Below, one piece after another: positions 1-10,883 of a stretch of 22,616 nt of DNA. The DNA is from Hypsibius dujardini (lineage: Eukaryota; Tardigrada; Eutardigrada; Parachela; Hypsibiidae): positions 1-22,616 of the forward strand of contig LRSR01009861.1 in the NCBI GenBank assembly GCA_001579985.1, written 5' to 3'. The stretch's first letter is position 1. Each line of letters opens with the position of its first letter. Both the position numbers and the translations under genes were made by a program. Under the pieces are notes generated by a model that was not told the origin of the DNA, made no database searches, and saw only the letters and a program-made list of their open reading frames with translations.

Positions 1-53
1 TCTGTCTGCCTGTTTGTCTGCTTGTTTGTCTGTCTGCCTGTTTGTCTGTCTGC
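1..53. repeat. TCTG/CCTG/TTTG microsatellite
   Basis: Degenerate tetranucleotide tract cut by the window edge. It is the same family as the arrays in introns further right. No coding meaning. Confidence 0.9.
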
Positions 54-1408
54 TATCGCCTGAATCTGATTTGTCATAAGCGACGTGTCTGGCCTGACTA
101 GATATTCTCGGTCTGCCGTTACCGCGGGAATTGTCTGAATGGTGTTGGTCTACCTGCCTGAAAAGCGACTCGGATTGCCTACGCAACAGGTGGAAATGAC
201 AAAGCCAAGATGTATCATCACCCTCGTGAAACTGACATGTACGGCAGGAAATTTTGAGGAAAAATATTTGCAAAATACGACTCTCTTTTGGAGTTTGTAT
301 AACCACGGTGGCTCCAAGTGAGCAAACACAAAACCGTCCCACCATCGCGACCTGGTACGGCGCGCGCTAGTGTATATTACGAAAGGTACCTCGCACACGT
401 TCTGTACAGTCGTTGTTGACCCGACCGTCGCCGGTCCACTTATCTCCTCCCCTTCTTCTCGACCCGGTGTATATGAACATTTTAAATTTCATCATCAACT
501 CACCTCCCCGCTGGTATGAAACGTGTATATATCAAGCCACTTTCTATGATTACGCTTAATCAGTCGCGTCCGCCACTTGCCTCTCGCTGATTTTCAGTAG
601 TGTGAAGTTCTTTTCCTCCTGCGTTAACGGGCCAGCTGTAGCTCGCTGATCCAGACAGAGCAGGTCCCCTCTTCAGCTCTAATCGAATCAGCAAGTAGAT
701 TTCGCGACCCGGAAGGCAAGATTTCGCGTCTTGTCTTAACTATCCTCGTCTGTCCTCCAAATCTCTCCATTTTTCCCCCCGATTCAAACACGGTCCGCGT
801 GTGAACGGTAAGCTGCTTTTTTTCCCCTCCGGGCCGTTTTCAATGTTCAAACCTTTGACTCGCATTCTAATTTCCGGAGAGCGCGCGCTGTGTGCGGAAA
901 CGTGTGCCGTTAAAAGCGTCAAGTTTGTGTATAAAAGATAGCGTGAAACGAGAGATATCCCCGCAGTTCCGGATGGGGAGTCTCTCTCGTGGGGGGGGGG
1001 AGGGGGTTCCTCTACTTCTAACGGGTGCGTACTCACCAAGACAAGGGGCAGGGATAATCTTATCCAAGGGGGATGTATACTGCCGGCAATATTATGGATC
1101 GTAGAGATTGGTCGTTATCAGTTTGAGTTCTTTCTAATATATTTATATATATATATTATTTATTTTTTTTTTATTTTTTTATTTATTATTTTTTTATTTA
1201 TTTATCAGTATAGAATCTAGGTAAGTCGTATCTGATGAGGGAATAAAAACGGGCTGTGAAGCGCGTACTTGATTTTTGTAAGTTGATTGTTTGATGTGAA
1301 AACCGAATATAGAAAGAAGCTCACTGGATGAAGCACAATGGCGGTTTTTTCCCCCCTTCAGTCTCGGTTCGTCAGCGGTGTGTGAAATGTAAAGTTTAAA
1401 CGGTTACG

Positions 1409-1410
<2 letters not shown>
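54..1410. other. Non-coding stretch, no gene recognised
   Basis: No reading frame here resembles a known protein. It contains a G-run near 990-1005, a T/A-rich low-complexity tract at about 1137-1206, and otherwise mixed sequence. It may be intergenic, or distal promoter or 5' untranslated sequence of the GATA gene; I cannot tell which. Confidence 0.5.
1137..1206. repeat. AT-rich low-complexity tract
   Basis: Alternating TA followed by runs of T broken by single A residues. Simple sequence only. Confidence 0.8.
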
Positions 1411-1483
<73 letters not shown>

Positions 1484-1491
1484 GTCTGTCT
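1411..1491. repeat. (TCTG)n microsatellite
   Basis: About 20 nearly perfect TCTG units with one TC slip near the end. Read on the other strand it is (CAGA)n. It is the cleanest of the tetranucleotide arrays in the window. Confidence 0.97.
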
Positions 1492-1860
1492 GTTTTTGTG
1501 GGTTGGTATCTTTTGTGTGGCCTTAGCTCCTCATGACCGGAAGGTGCCAACTTCCGCAAGTGGGAAATTATTACTGACTCCTTCTTAAATTCAGTTTCAA
1601 TCGGAATGTACGTTTAATTTTCGTTGCGAAACGAAAATTAATTTTTCGTTTTTTTATTCTCTTGTTGGTTCCTCATTTTAAACGTGTCCTCTATTAATTT
1701 ACCTTCTCTCTCAATTTCCAATTAAAGGTCATCAACTGGATCATGCGAATTTCTACATTCGCTCGGTCGTGCCCTCTCGATGCGCTGTGTGAAATGTACA
1801 TTTTGTGTCTGCAAGTTTTCCGTCTCGATTTCCGCAATTTCGTTATTCGGACATTTCTGT

Positions 1861-1985
1861 TTAAATTAATTTTAATTTAATTTTTTTAATTAATTAATTA
1901 ACACTCTGAATTAATTAATTACATTTCAATTAGTTACATAATTGGTTAATTATTTAATTATTTAATTATTTAATTAGTTAATCAG
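1861..1985. repeat. TTAATTAA-rich low-complexity tract
   Basis: Dense AATT/TTAATTAA words over about 125 bp, largely self-complementary. Sequence on either side, 1492-1860 and 1986-2436, shows no recognisable gene. Confidence 0.8.
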
Positions 1986-2436
1986 GTGTTTTCCGGAATC
2001 GATTTTTCCAGATATTTTATACTGACTGACACGGACGTATTAACTTGAATTACGGGGAAAAAAGGTGTAAAAAGTTGTAAATTTGTAAATGTTTTTTTAA
2101 TTTAAAATCTGTGTGTGAAATCCCTTTAGATGTTTAAATTTTTAAACTAAGGTAGTACGTTTACCACTCAAGCTGAATTTGTTTTCCACCGCTTTATTGA
2201 AAAGAGGTAAATTTAATGTTTTTATATTCACAAGGATGGAGTGGTGTGTGAGGCCAAGTTGTAAGTTGTCCATACGATGAGAGTCTCCCCCCGGCCGCCG
2301 GCTGCGCGCGATGATGCGAGTCAACAAGACTGTAAACTGGGCCGTTTTTAATATTGACCCTCCGCTAAGCATCTCCCCGTCTGCTCCCAAAAAGCTGTCG
2401 CACTTTGTGCATTTTTGCGGTTAATTGACACTGTAG

Positions 2437-2645
2437 TGTGTGTGTGTCTGTCTGTCTGTCCGTGTCTGTGTCTGTCTGTCTGGGTGTGTGTGTATGTGTG
2501 TGTGTCTGTCTGTCTGTCTCTGTCTGTGTCTGTCTGCGTGTGTGTGTGTCTGTGTGTGTCTGTCTGCGTGTGTGTGTGTCTGTCTGCGTGTGTGTGTGTC
2601 TGTCTCCGTGTGTGTGTGTGTGTGTCTGTGTCTGTGTGTGAGCGA
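2437..2645. repeat. Mixed TG / TCTG microsatellite
   Basis: Interleaved TG dinucleotide and TCTG/TCTGCG units over about 200 bp. Open frames across it on both strands encode only Cys-Val-Ser-Leu or His-Thr-Gln repeats and are artefacts of the simple sequence. Confidence 0.97.
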
Positions 2646-2828
2646 GTGTGAGCATAAATAAATTTATATATGCTCTGTCTCTATACGCGCAATATAACTC
2701 CTAAGCGTGGTCATGAGAATGAACGGGCAAACAAAGGGTCTGACTCCTCGTCGCGCGCTGTAGGGACGCATGACAAGAGAACAATCCTGCAAGATGCGCG
2801 TTTTCGCAGCAAACTGTGTTCTTCTGTC

Positions 2829-2836
2829 TATATAAA
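2829..2836 (+). promoter_or_regulatory. Possible TATA box upstream of the GATA gene
   Basis: The word TATATAAA lies about 600 bp before the first in-frame ATG of the GATA gene. Position and sequence alone suggest a promoter element. No initiator, transcript start or 5' exon could be fixed, so this is a weak call. Confidence 0.2.
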
Positions 2837-3173
2837 CACATTCGCGCCCCCTTTCTTGGTCGTGTGGACTTTTTTATTTGACATCGATGCGCCTAAAACA
2901 ATAGCCCAAATGGACTGCTCGAGTATAGTGCAGCTCTTTTGGTCTCTTCCTGTTTGCCCTTCACCACGCCCATTCTCTTTCCTGATTAAATCAATAAAAC
3001 TTTGCGACAGGCTTGAAATGAATCACTCATTTCAGTTGGATTTTAAGTGAAACATGATATTCCACGGTAGAAAAATATAATTTGTTTATTCAATTAATAA
3101 TAGTTAAAAATAATATTACATAAATAATATTCCATATTACACGGAGCCTTCAAAACCTCAAACTGCCGCTGCC

Positions 3174-3391
3174 GGTAATGGTGGTAATGGTGGTAACGGT
3201 AATGGTAATGGTGGTAACGGTAATGGTAATGGTGGTAATGGTGGTAACGGTAATGGTAATGGTGGTAATGGTGGTAACGGTAATGGTAATGGTGATAATG
3301 GTGGTAACGGTAGTGGTAATGGTGGTAATGGTGGTAATGCTGGTAATGCTGGTAATGGTAACGGTGGTAATGGTGGTAATGGTGGTAATGG
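3174..3391 (+). repeat. GGTAAT/GGTAAC trinucleotide-pair repeat (Gly-Asn if translated)
   Basis: Tandem GGT, AAT and AAC triplets, arranged partly as an 18-24 bp higher-order unit. The frame that leads into the first GATA exon is open from 3114 through the array and would read as Gly-Asn repeats. That frame has no upstream ATG before its stop at 3111, so the tract is either exonic (with an upstream exon) or lies in a 5' intron or UTR. Confidence 0.9.
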
Positions 3392-3431
3392 TTGTTTCTT
3401 ATCGAATTCCGCAATATGTTTGTTGATAGGA

Positions 3432-4832
3432 ATGCGACAGATGGCCACCCAAGGCTGGACCAGCAAGCACAGCGACAACACGGCAATCAGCAACGGGAGC
3501 TCGCACGGCTCCGCGGCCGGCAGTCCGCAGCATTCCAACCCGGCGGACTCACCGGTGTCCCCCAACAGCAACCATCAGGTCTCCAACGGCAATGGCTCCG
3601 CCAACAGCAACCACCAGGTCTCCAACGGTAATGGCTACTCCCATGACTCCACATCCACCACCGCCAACACCACCACCCAGTCCGATGAAGTTCATCACGC
3701 GCACGATCAACACCGTCGACCCTCCGTCGTGGTCGCCGCTCCGCCCGCTGGCTCCTCCGCATCATCCGAGTCCACGCCGCACAGTTCGTCGACGCCGAGC
3801 TACCAGGTTAGGCAACTAACACTAAGCCCCGCTGAAACACGAAACTAAAATAAAAATTAAAACTTATTTTTTGTTTTAATTTTTGGATGTTTGACTAAGT
3901 CTTTAGCCACTACGGATTTAAACGGAAAAAACACTAAATTATTAAACCAGCTAATTATTACCAGAGTTAAATTAAAAGCCTAATTAACACAAATTAAAAC
4001 AATTTTGTTATTTATTTTTAGCTGATAAAAACTGATCATTTGACTAATTCTAGTTTTCGGTCATTCATTATACCAGGTCATGGAGTCAGGAACCCTACTG
4101 GGCCGAGTGACCGCGGCTGCGGGTCTCGACGGCGGCAGCGGACAGCAGATCACGTACATCGGCAACCCGGAAGACATGCAGGGACTGCAGGAGATGTACA
4201 ATCAGGGTTACCAGTCGGCCGGCGGTCAGACCGGGTACTTTGCGACCGGGGCCGCGCCAGCGTATACCGCGTCGTACTCGTCGGAGATGCTGCGTCAGCA
4301 GCAGCAGCAGCAACCGACGACCTATAATGTCTTGCAGTCAGTCGGGTCGTACGGGACGGCCACGGACGGACGGAGCTTCCTGACCAGCGCGGTGCCGGTC
4401 AATCAGCAGACTTACTTTCAGTATCAGGATGTGCCGTACAGTGGATCGGCGCGGTATTATCAGCAAGCTCAACCGGGGAGTGCCGGCAATGGATATGGGC
4501 GCGGGATTTTGCCCTACTCTTTCACCTCGGCGAACGGAGAGATGAGCTGGGCGGCGACGGGCAGCCCGACCTTCACGTCAGACGGATCCAGTCTGACACC
4601 GACGTTGCACAGCGTGGTGCAGCGGACTCCAACCATGCCGAGACAGATGGTTAATTACGGTAGGCCTGCGTCCTCTACTTCATGAACCATACTTTTTGTC
4701 CATGTCTGCCTGCTTGTCTGTCTGTCTCTCTGTCTGTCTCTCTGCCTGTAGGTCGGTTTATATCTGTCTGTTTGTCTGTGGGTCTGTGTGTCTGTGTGTC
4801 TGTCTGTGTGTCTGTGTGTCTGTGTGTTTGTG

Positions 4833-4867
<35 letters not shown>

Positions 4868-5968
4868 ATGTGTGTCTGTCTGTCTGTCTGTGTGTCTGTC
4901 TGTGTGTCTGTGTGTCTGTGTGTCTGATTGTCTGTGTGTCTGGCTGCCTATCTGCCTATCTGTCTGTCTTGTGTGAATGTTGTGCCTATGCTTTATGTCT
5001 GATGCTGATTCTTGGTCTAATTTTTAGAGGCTTATGGGATCGAACAGGATCCATACGTAGAAGGGCGCGAGTGCGTCAACTGCAGTTCCCTGGTACGTGA
5101 TCCGGTACGTGAATCATGTCTGGGTTGCGGGAGTTTAAAATCATCTTGTGAACTGGCGTGATAGCGTGGGAATACAGTGTTTGTTTTTCTTGGTTTTAAC
5201 AGCACACTCCACTCTGGCGCCGCGATCAAAACGGCCACTACCTCTGCAACGCATGCGGTCTGTATAAGCGAGTCAATACCGTTAATCGGCCCTTGTCCAA
5301 GCCCTCCAAACGCATGGTGAGCTGACCTTTGCCGTCTATACATATTTTTGCAGAATACAATTCAACAAAAGTTCGCTTACCAAAAATAAAGAAAGTAAGC
5401 AGCGAGTCAGAACAGGCCAAATTTCGATTGAATTTTTATATTACCAAAGTTTTACTGCTCGATAAATTATTTGCTCCAGCATTACACCTTTTTACGGTGT
5501 GATTTTATTTGCTTTACAGCAAAACACATCGCGTCGCTCCGGTCTAGTTTGCTCAAACTGCTCCACTCAAACCACAACTTTGTGGCGCCGAAACAACGAC
5601 GGCGAGCCTGTCTGCAACGCCTGCGGTCTCTACTTCAAGCTACACAGTGTAAGCAAACTAGAAAATGGCTGACTAACTAACTACACTTCCGCAATCCGGA
5701 AAGAGAATGGAGACGTTTATTGGTTAAACAGCAGCAGGAATTGCGTAATTGTATGAGCGTCAGTGTAGTTTACACTGGATTGCTCATTGCAGGTCGCTCG
5801 TCCTGTCGCCATGCGTAAGGATGCCATTCAGACGAGAAAGCGCAAACCGAGAAGTCAGAGCACCGGAAAGAAGACCTCTTCGGAAAGCGGACGAAACACG
5901 GCCAAGAGTTCCGACAGTGGTAAGCGTTGTCTGCTTCATTGACAATAGAGAAGGTCGACACAGTCGGG

Positions 5969-6048
<80 letters not shown>

Positions 6049-6617
6049 TGAACAAAGATGAAGATGATGATGAAGATGATGATGAATGGACAGTCGAAGG
6101 AACAGTGACGAAATGGATAGACAGGCCAACAAACGCCTCGAGCTAACTTTGAATTTGGCGTCTTTCAGACTTGCAAAAACCGATTAGTGCCCTGCCCTAC
6201 GGAGGTCTCCCGAACGGCCAAAATGTCGCGTCTGTCATCACGTCCACGTCGGGGTTCCAGCTTCCAGTTAACGGCCACTTCAGTGAAATTATGCACGTCA
6301 ATCATGACCATCAAGGCAACAACGGTCAACTGACCCAACTGCAGCAACAACAGCAGCAACAGCAGCCAGATCATTCCCACAGCAGCTTCAAGAACGAACC
6401 GCACGAAGACTCATCCCAACAGGGGCGTCAACAGCACGACCGAACTCCATCCGGACACAACTCTCCCGGACCGTACAACAACGGTGGCAATCAGCAGCCG
6501 CAACCCGGCAGTATTGCTGATGTCGTCGCTCACGCCCATCTCACCCACATGCCGCATCATATGAGCCAGGTCAGCGACCTCGCTGTCCGTCTCAGTGCGC
6601 AAGGCGTGAATGTATAA
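3432..6617 (+). CDS. GATA4/5/6: GATA4/5/6-class zinc-finger transcription factor (7 exons)
   Basis: Sequence-specific nuclear transcription factor binding WGATAR sites. Exons: 3432-3806, 4077-4659, 5028-5092, 5203-5316, 5520-5648, 5793-5919, 6169-6617. These join in frame to 613 aa. Two CX2CX17CX2C fingers are visible: C335/C338/C356/C359 and C390/C393/C411/C414, with LWRR and CNACGLY motifs in both. After finger 2 the basic stretch [14 protein letters not shown] (about 429-442) matches the GATA4/5/6 class rather than GATA1/2/3 and should act in DNA binding and nuclear import. The N-terminal half is Ser/Asn/Tyr/Gln-rich, as in activation domains. Short poly-Gln runs occur in exons 2 and 7. 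An intron falls inside finger 1. The start is uncertain: ATGs at 3432 and 3441 are in frame, an AG precedes 3441, and the frame stays open upstream through the Gly-Asn repeat. Confidence 0.95.
4700..4970. repeat. (TCTG)n/(TGTG)n microsatellite in GATA intron 2
   Basis: Degenerate TCTG, TGTG and CCTG units filling most of the intron between 4660 and 5027. Translations across it are Cys-Leu-Ser-Val repeats and are not genes. Confidence 0.95.
5967..6048. repeat. (CAGA)n microsatellite in GATA intron 6
   Basis: About 20 CAGA units with two AAAC interruptions, followed at about 6057-6090 by GATGAA/GATGAT triplets. It is the reverse complement of the TCTG arrays elsewhere in the window. Confidence 0.95.
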
Positions 6618-7108
6618 GGCGCCATCTACCGCGAAATGTTCTTCGACGTTGCTAGTTCCCTTTCACACATTTCCCTTCCTTCCCAAGTTCCTTCCAAATC
6701 CCGGCCTATTTTCCCCCCTTTTCGGCCAGACCGTCGGTGCCTTGGGTTTTGTATTTAAATTCGTTGTTAATATTGTGCAGAAGTGGCTGTTTTAGCGGGA
6801 CGCCTTGTTGGAATATTTCTGTTCCTGGTTTTAGACACGTGCCTGCGGTTTCAATGGGCGCGCGTCGGTAATTTTATCTTTTTAATAGTCATTCCAAATA
6901 CTCCCGTGGATGTGATTAATATTCGCCGAAAAAAGACGCATGTCACGCAAAACAGACCGCACCGGCACTACTGTACAAAGTCTCATGATTAGAACATAAC
7001 GTATCATAAAATAGATTTTAAAAAATATATAAAAAAAACCAAACGAAAACTTTTAATAATTTTTTAAGATTTAAATGTTACAGTTTAAAAAAAAACTAAA
7101 TTACCAGG
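6618..7108. other. GATA 3' flank, no further gene seen
   Basis: Presumed 3' UTR and intergenic sequence. No canonical AATAAA was seen on the + strand. AT-rich sequence near 7000-7080 could hold a variant poly(A) signal. Confidence 0.4.
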
Positions 7109-7364
7109 GAGACCAAAGGAGACGGAGAGACCAAATGAGACGGAGAGACCAAAGGAGACGGACAGACCAAAGGAGACGGACAGACCAAATGAGACGGACA
7201 GACCAAAGAGGAGACGGACAGACCAAAGGAGACGGACAGACCAAAGGAGACGGACAGACCAAAGGAGACGGACAGACCAAAGGGAGACGGACAGACCAAA
7301 GGGAGACGGACAGACCAAAGGAGACGGACAGACCAAAGGAGACGGAGAGACCAAAGGGAGATGA
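7109..7364. repeat. 18-bp minisatellite, unit GAGACGGACAGACCAAAG
   Basis: Roughly 14 tandem copies of an 18-bp unit with point changes (AAATGAG, GGAGAG) and occasional one- to three-base insertions. The insertions shift frame, so no reading frame stays regular throughout. This argues against coding. Confidence 0.93.
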
Positions 7365-7848
7365 GACATCAGAGGAACAGTACGGGATAGACATCTCGAC
7401 GGATTGATGGATAACTTGAAAGGGGCTGGTAAAAGAGCAGATGGTACGGTGCAAGGGTAAACTGACAGGAGAAACGGATGCACAGACGCAGGAATTGTAA
7501 CCAGCCAGAGGGATCAGAGACGCGCGAAATATGAACGGGAGAGATACATCGCAGCTCGATATTATTTCTCACCTTTTCGCGTTGTTGAAATTTCTAGAGC
7601 AAACCAGCGTTACATTAGCCCCAAACGACTGTAAATATAAAAAACGGCAGACGTATCGATAATGATGAAATGGAGGCTCGATTTGCGAGACCGATAGTCG
7701 GAAAGACGGACGGAATGCCGGACGGCGGGACTGAGCGGAGCGGATGTGGCGGGCAGAGTGGATGTGGCGGGCGGAGCGGCAGGTTGCCCTCTCCTCTCTC
7801 CATTGCACGAATAAAAAAATCCAGAAGGCTCTCATCTCAAGAATCGCC
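7365..7848. other. Intergenic / 5' flank of AP3M
   Basis: No gene recognised. A degenerate GCGGGCGGA-type direct repeat lies around 7735-7780, shortly before the AP3M start. It probably carries the AP3M promoter and 5' UTR, but no core element can be named. Confidence 0.4.
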
Positions 7849-9699
7849 ATGTTGCACAGTTTCTTCATCGTCAACGCGTCCGGCGATGTGTTCCTGGAGA
7901 AACACTGGAAGTCGGTGATACACCGTAACATTTGCGAGTATTTTTTCGAGGCGCAGAAAAAGTACAGGCGTCTGGATGAGATCCCTCCCATCATCCATAC
8001 GCCACATCACTATCTAATCATCGTCCATCGATCCAATCTCTTCTATATCGGGGTGGTCAATAAAGAATGCCCGCCGCTGTTCTGCATTGAAATCATGCAT
8101 CGCATTGTGGACATCTTTGAGGATTATTTCGGGGACAGCAAGGAGGCGACCATCAAAGAGGTTCGTACTGCGGTCTGGAGTTGATTGACTGATTGACTGG
8201 TTGATTGACTGATTGACTGGGTTATTGATTGATTGATTGACTGGTTTATCGGAGTTGGGTTTTGCAGCACTTTGTTGTGGTTTATGAACTGCTGGATGAG
8301 ATGCTGGACAACGGTTACCCATTGGCCACGGAGAGCAACATTTTGAAGGAATTGATTAAGCCTCCCAGTTTTTTGAGAGCATTGCAGAATACGGTGACCG
8401 GAAGTTCCAAGTAAGTTTCATGATTGGAAAGGAATTAATGAAATAGGCAATCAATGGTTTGATTGATTGAATGGAACGGCTTATTAAGCTTAAGCTTAAC
8501 GGATTAAGCTTAATTGCCCGGTTGGTCGTTGGATGGGTTGATTGCTGGGTTTATTGGTTAGAACGCTGCAGTTACCGATCGATTACATCATCCACTTCAG
8601 TTTTTTTATTGTCTGCCTCATACATTATTTGTATCTGTTGCTCCTTGGATTGATTGTCGTTGTCAGGCGAACATATACTAACCATTTTACTGAACGGTTT
8701 TGGCTTCTCTGTTTGCAGTGTTAGTTCCATACTCCCAACTGGACAACTCTCCAACGTTCCATGGCGCCGAGCTGGTGTGAAGTACACCAACAATGAAGCT
8801 TATTTTGATGTAAGAGAGTCTCTGGCTAACTTGGCCTTTGTCGTCGTAATTCAGGAAATTCCTTTGGTTTCTTGCTAGGTTATCGAGGAAATTGATGCTA
8901 TCGTGGATAAATCCGGCAGCATTGTTAGCGCTGAAATTCAAGGTTTGTGGGCAGACTCAAAGCCAGATAGTGAAGTAGGCAAATTGGCACTCAGGCAGAC
9001 AGGCAGATAGGCAGACAGGTAGGCAGACAGACAGAAGACAGGCAGGCAGGCAGGCAAGCAGGCAGGCAGGCAGGCAGGCAGGCACACTGACACACTGACA
9101 CACGGTCAGCCAGCCAGACAGACAAATAAGTACTAGACATACAGAGAGCGTGTTTTGCGGTTTACAAATGGTTCTATTTGCGTAGGTTACATTGACAGTG
9201 TTATGAAGCTGAGCGGTATTCCCGATCTGTCGCTGACTTTCATGAACGCTCGCATCTTCGACGACGTCAGCTTCCACCCATGTGTTCGTATCAAACGATG
9301 GGAATCCGATCGAATGCTATCCTTCATTCCTCCAGACGGCCACTTCCGGCTGATGTCCTACCACATTGGCTCGTCCAACTTGGTCCCACTCCCAATATAC
9401 ATTCGTCACAATATCCAATTCAAAACTGGTGCCAGCGGACGAGTGGACATCACAGTGGGTTTGAAGCAGACAATGGGGCGTCCCGTTGAGGACGTCAAGG
9501 TGGACATTCCCATGCCGAAAAGCTGCATCAACTGCTCGTTGACGCCGACCCAGGGTAAATTCTCTTACGATACGGTCAGCAAAGTGGGAACCTGGGAAGT
9601 CGGGCGGATCGACCCACAAAAGTTGCCGAATATCCGGGGCACGGTATGGAACTCAGTCCACGATGTCTATCTGTCTGTCTCTCTGTCTGTCTCTCTGCC

Positions 9700-9740
<41 letters not shown>

Positions 9741-10171
9741 GTCTGTCTGTCTGTCTGTCTCTGTCTGTCTGTCTGTCTGCCTGTCATTCTGCTTTATCTT
9801 TGCCTGTTCGTCTTCCGTCTGTTTGTCTGGCTGTCTGTGATTTTGTCTTTGTCTCTCTGTCTCTCAGACTGTTTGTTCGTCTGTCTGTTCTACCTCTGCG
9901 TTGGTCGTTTCGTTGTGCCTCCTTAATGTACTAGTATCTGGCCAATTGACGGGTCTCTTATCCGTTTTTTTCATTTGTGTTGCAGGTTCAACTGATTAGT
10001 GGCTCGGACACACCCGAATCCAATCCCACACTGGGCTTGCATTTCAAAGTGGAACAAGTAGCAATGTCTGGACTGAGGGTAAACCGCCTCGACATTCTCG
10101 GAGAAAAGTATAAACCGTTCAAGGGTGTAAAGTATCTTACCAAAGCTGGCTTATTTCAAGTTCGCACGTAA
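7849..10171 (+). CDS. AP3M1: AP-3 adaptor complex mu subunit (6 exons)
   Basis: Medium chain of the AP-3 adaptor complex. It binds tyrosine-based sorting signals on cargo moving from Golgi/endosomes to lysosomes and lysosome-related organelles. Exons: 7849-8160, 8268-8410, 8719-8809, 8879-8942, 9186-9643, 9986-10171. All borders are GT-AG and in phase, giving 417 aa, essentially the length of vertebrate AP3M1. The N-terminal longin-like part starts [20 protein letters not shown] and runs to about 140. The mu-homology domain starts near W167 ([18 protein letters not shown]), includes [20 protein letters not shown], and ends at the typical C-terminus [14 protein letters not shown]. Similarity to vertebrate AP3M1 is high throughout. 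The start is the first ATG and matches the family N-terminus. A single mu-3 form cannot be assigned to vertebrate AP3M1 versus AP3M2. Confidence 0.97.
8181..8245. repeat. TGATTGAT/TGACTGAT tetranucleotide repeat in AP3M intron 1
   Basis: Units TGAT, TGAC and TGGT follow the exon 1 donor and fill most of the 107-bp intron. Similar tracts recur near 15690-15960, 16370-16392 and 21176-21275. Confidence 0.9.
8975..9125. repeat. CAGG/CAGA microsatellite in AP3M intron 4
   Basis: Degenerate CAGG, CAGA and CACA tetranucleotides between exons 4 and 5 of AP3M; opposite orientation to the TCTG array in the next intron. Confidence 0.93.
9668..9840. repeat. (TCTG)n microsatellite in AP3M intron 5
   Basis: TCTG units with TCTC slips begin about 25 bp after the exon 5 donor at 9644. 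The long frame that reads from exon 5 straight into Ser-Val-Cys-Leu repeats is read-through into the intron. Confidence 0.95.
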
Positions 10172-10367
10172 ATGCCGGCTCGATCTTGCTGAGTTACATT
10201 CCTTTTTACTTATTTTTAAGCACTTTTTTGTCTCGAACCCCATTAGTACCGTCGTACAGTGTATGTACAGTACATGTAATTACCCATGTTTACGTGAGTC
10301 TTTCTGTGGCTTCATATCTTCATATTATGTGTTGGATTTTGTCACTTCAAGAGTAGCAACTGCACAA

Positions 10368-10532
10368 TCAACAACAAGATTGAGTACACTGGAGGGTCCG
10401 GGGTATGGGCAAAAGGGGGCGGAGCAGGCGGTGGTCAGGTGGTTGATTGTTTGATTGTTTGAAAAACCACCCCCTGTCCCGCCCCTTTTGCCCATTCCCC
10501 GGACCCTCCCGTGTACTCAATCTTGTCGTTGA
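10368..10532. repeat. Long imperfect inverted repeat (hairpin) in AP3M 3' flank
   Basis: The left arm (about 10368-10438) and right arm (about 10462-10532) are near-perfect reverse complements around a short GATTGTTTGATTGTTTG loop. Both arms contain a GGGTCCGGGG-type core and the word caaAAGGGGGCGG or its complement. Because of this, frames on opposite strands encode the same short peptide. The hairpin starts about 200 bp past the AP3M stop, so it may lie in the 3' UTR. A palindromic mobile-element remnant is the simplest reading. Confidence 0.85.
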
Positions 10533-10883
10533 CTGTATGGTCGTCTCTGCCGTATTGATTCCTGGTCTATACCATGACGAATGAGCACACCGTAGTGACC
10601 GTATGGCATTTAACATCAGTTAACGACAACATCCAAACGTTACGGAAGTCCGCAGCGGAAATGTCTTACAGCAAGATGCTTTTATCCGCACCGCAGTTCG
10701 ACCGTTTGCTTTAGGGCGCGACTTGAGCAACCCGGGTCCCCTCCTCAATGGTGAAAACTTACTCGTGCAGGGAAAAAACTACAGAAACTGACAGTCTAGA
10801 CGCCCGCGTCAACAGGCTCGTCGATTAACTAACAATGATTACAATTAAATTTAGGAACTCAGACAAGAGGCTAGTTGCTGTCA
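10533..10883. other. Convergent intergenic region between AP3M and the Gly-rich gene
   Basis: No gene recognised. It holds the downstream ends of two converging genes. No canonical poly(A) signal could be assigned to either with confidence. Confidence 0.4.

Noticed and set aside
2415-2661. Overlapping Cys/Val/Ser and His/Thr/Gln open frames on both strands
   Set aside because: They are translations of a TG/TCTG microsatellite. No start context, splice support or non-repeat sequence.
2670-3050. 126-codon + strand open frame
   Set aside because: No family resemblance or domain-like pattern. It lies in a stretch with promoter-like AT content before the GATA gene. Chance frame is the simpler reading.
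3094-3571. Minus-strand His/Tyr and Pro/Leu repeat frames
   Set aside because: Shadow of the GGTAAT array and of GATA exon 1, whose + strand frame is clearly coding.
7075-7483. Arg/Thr/Asp/Gln-rich (+) and Ser/Val/Pro-rich (-) frames
   Set aside because: Read from the 18-bp minisatellite. Units with one- to three-base insertions shift frame, so no protein repeat is maintained.
7569-7994. 141-codon minus-strand frame over AP3M exon 1
   Set aside because: Antisense shadow of the strongly conserved AP3M N-terminus.
8955-9277. Minus-strand Cys/Leu/Pro-rich frame reading into AP3M intron 4
   Set aside because: Produced by the CAGG/CAGA microsatellite and the antisense of AP3M exon 5.
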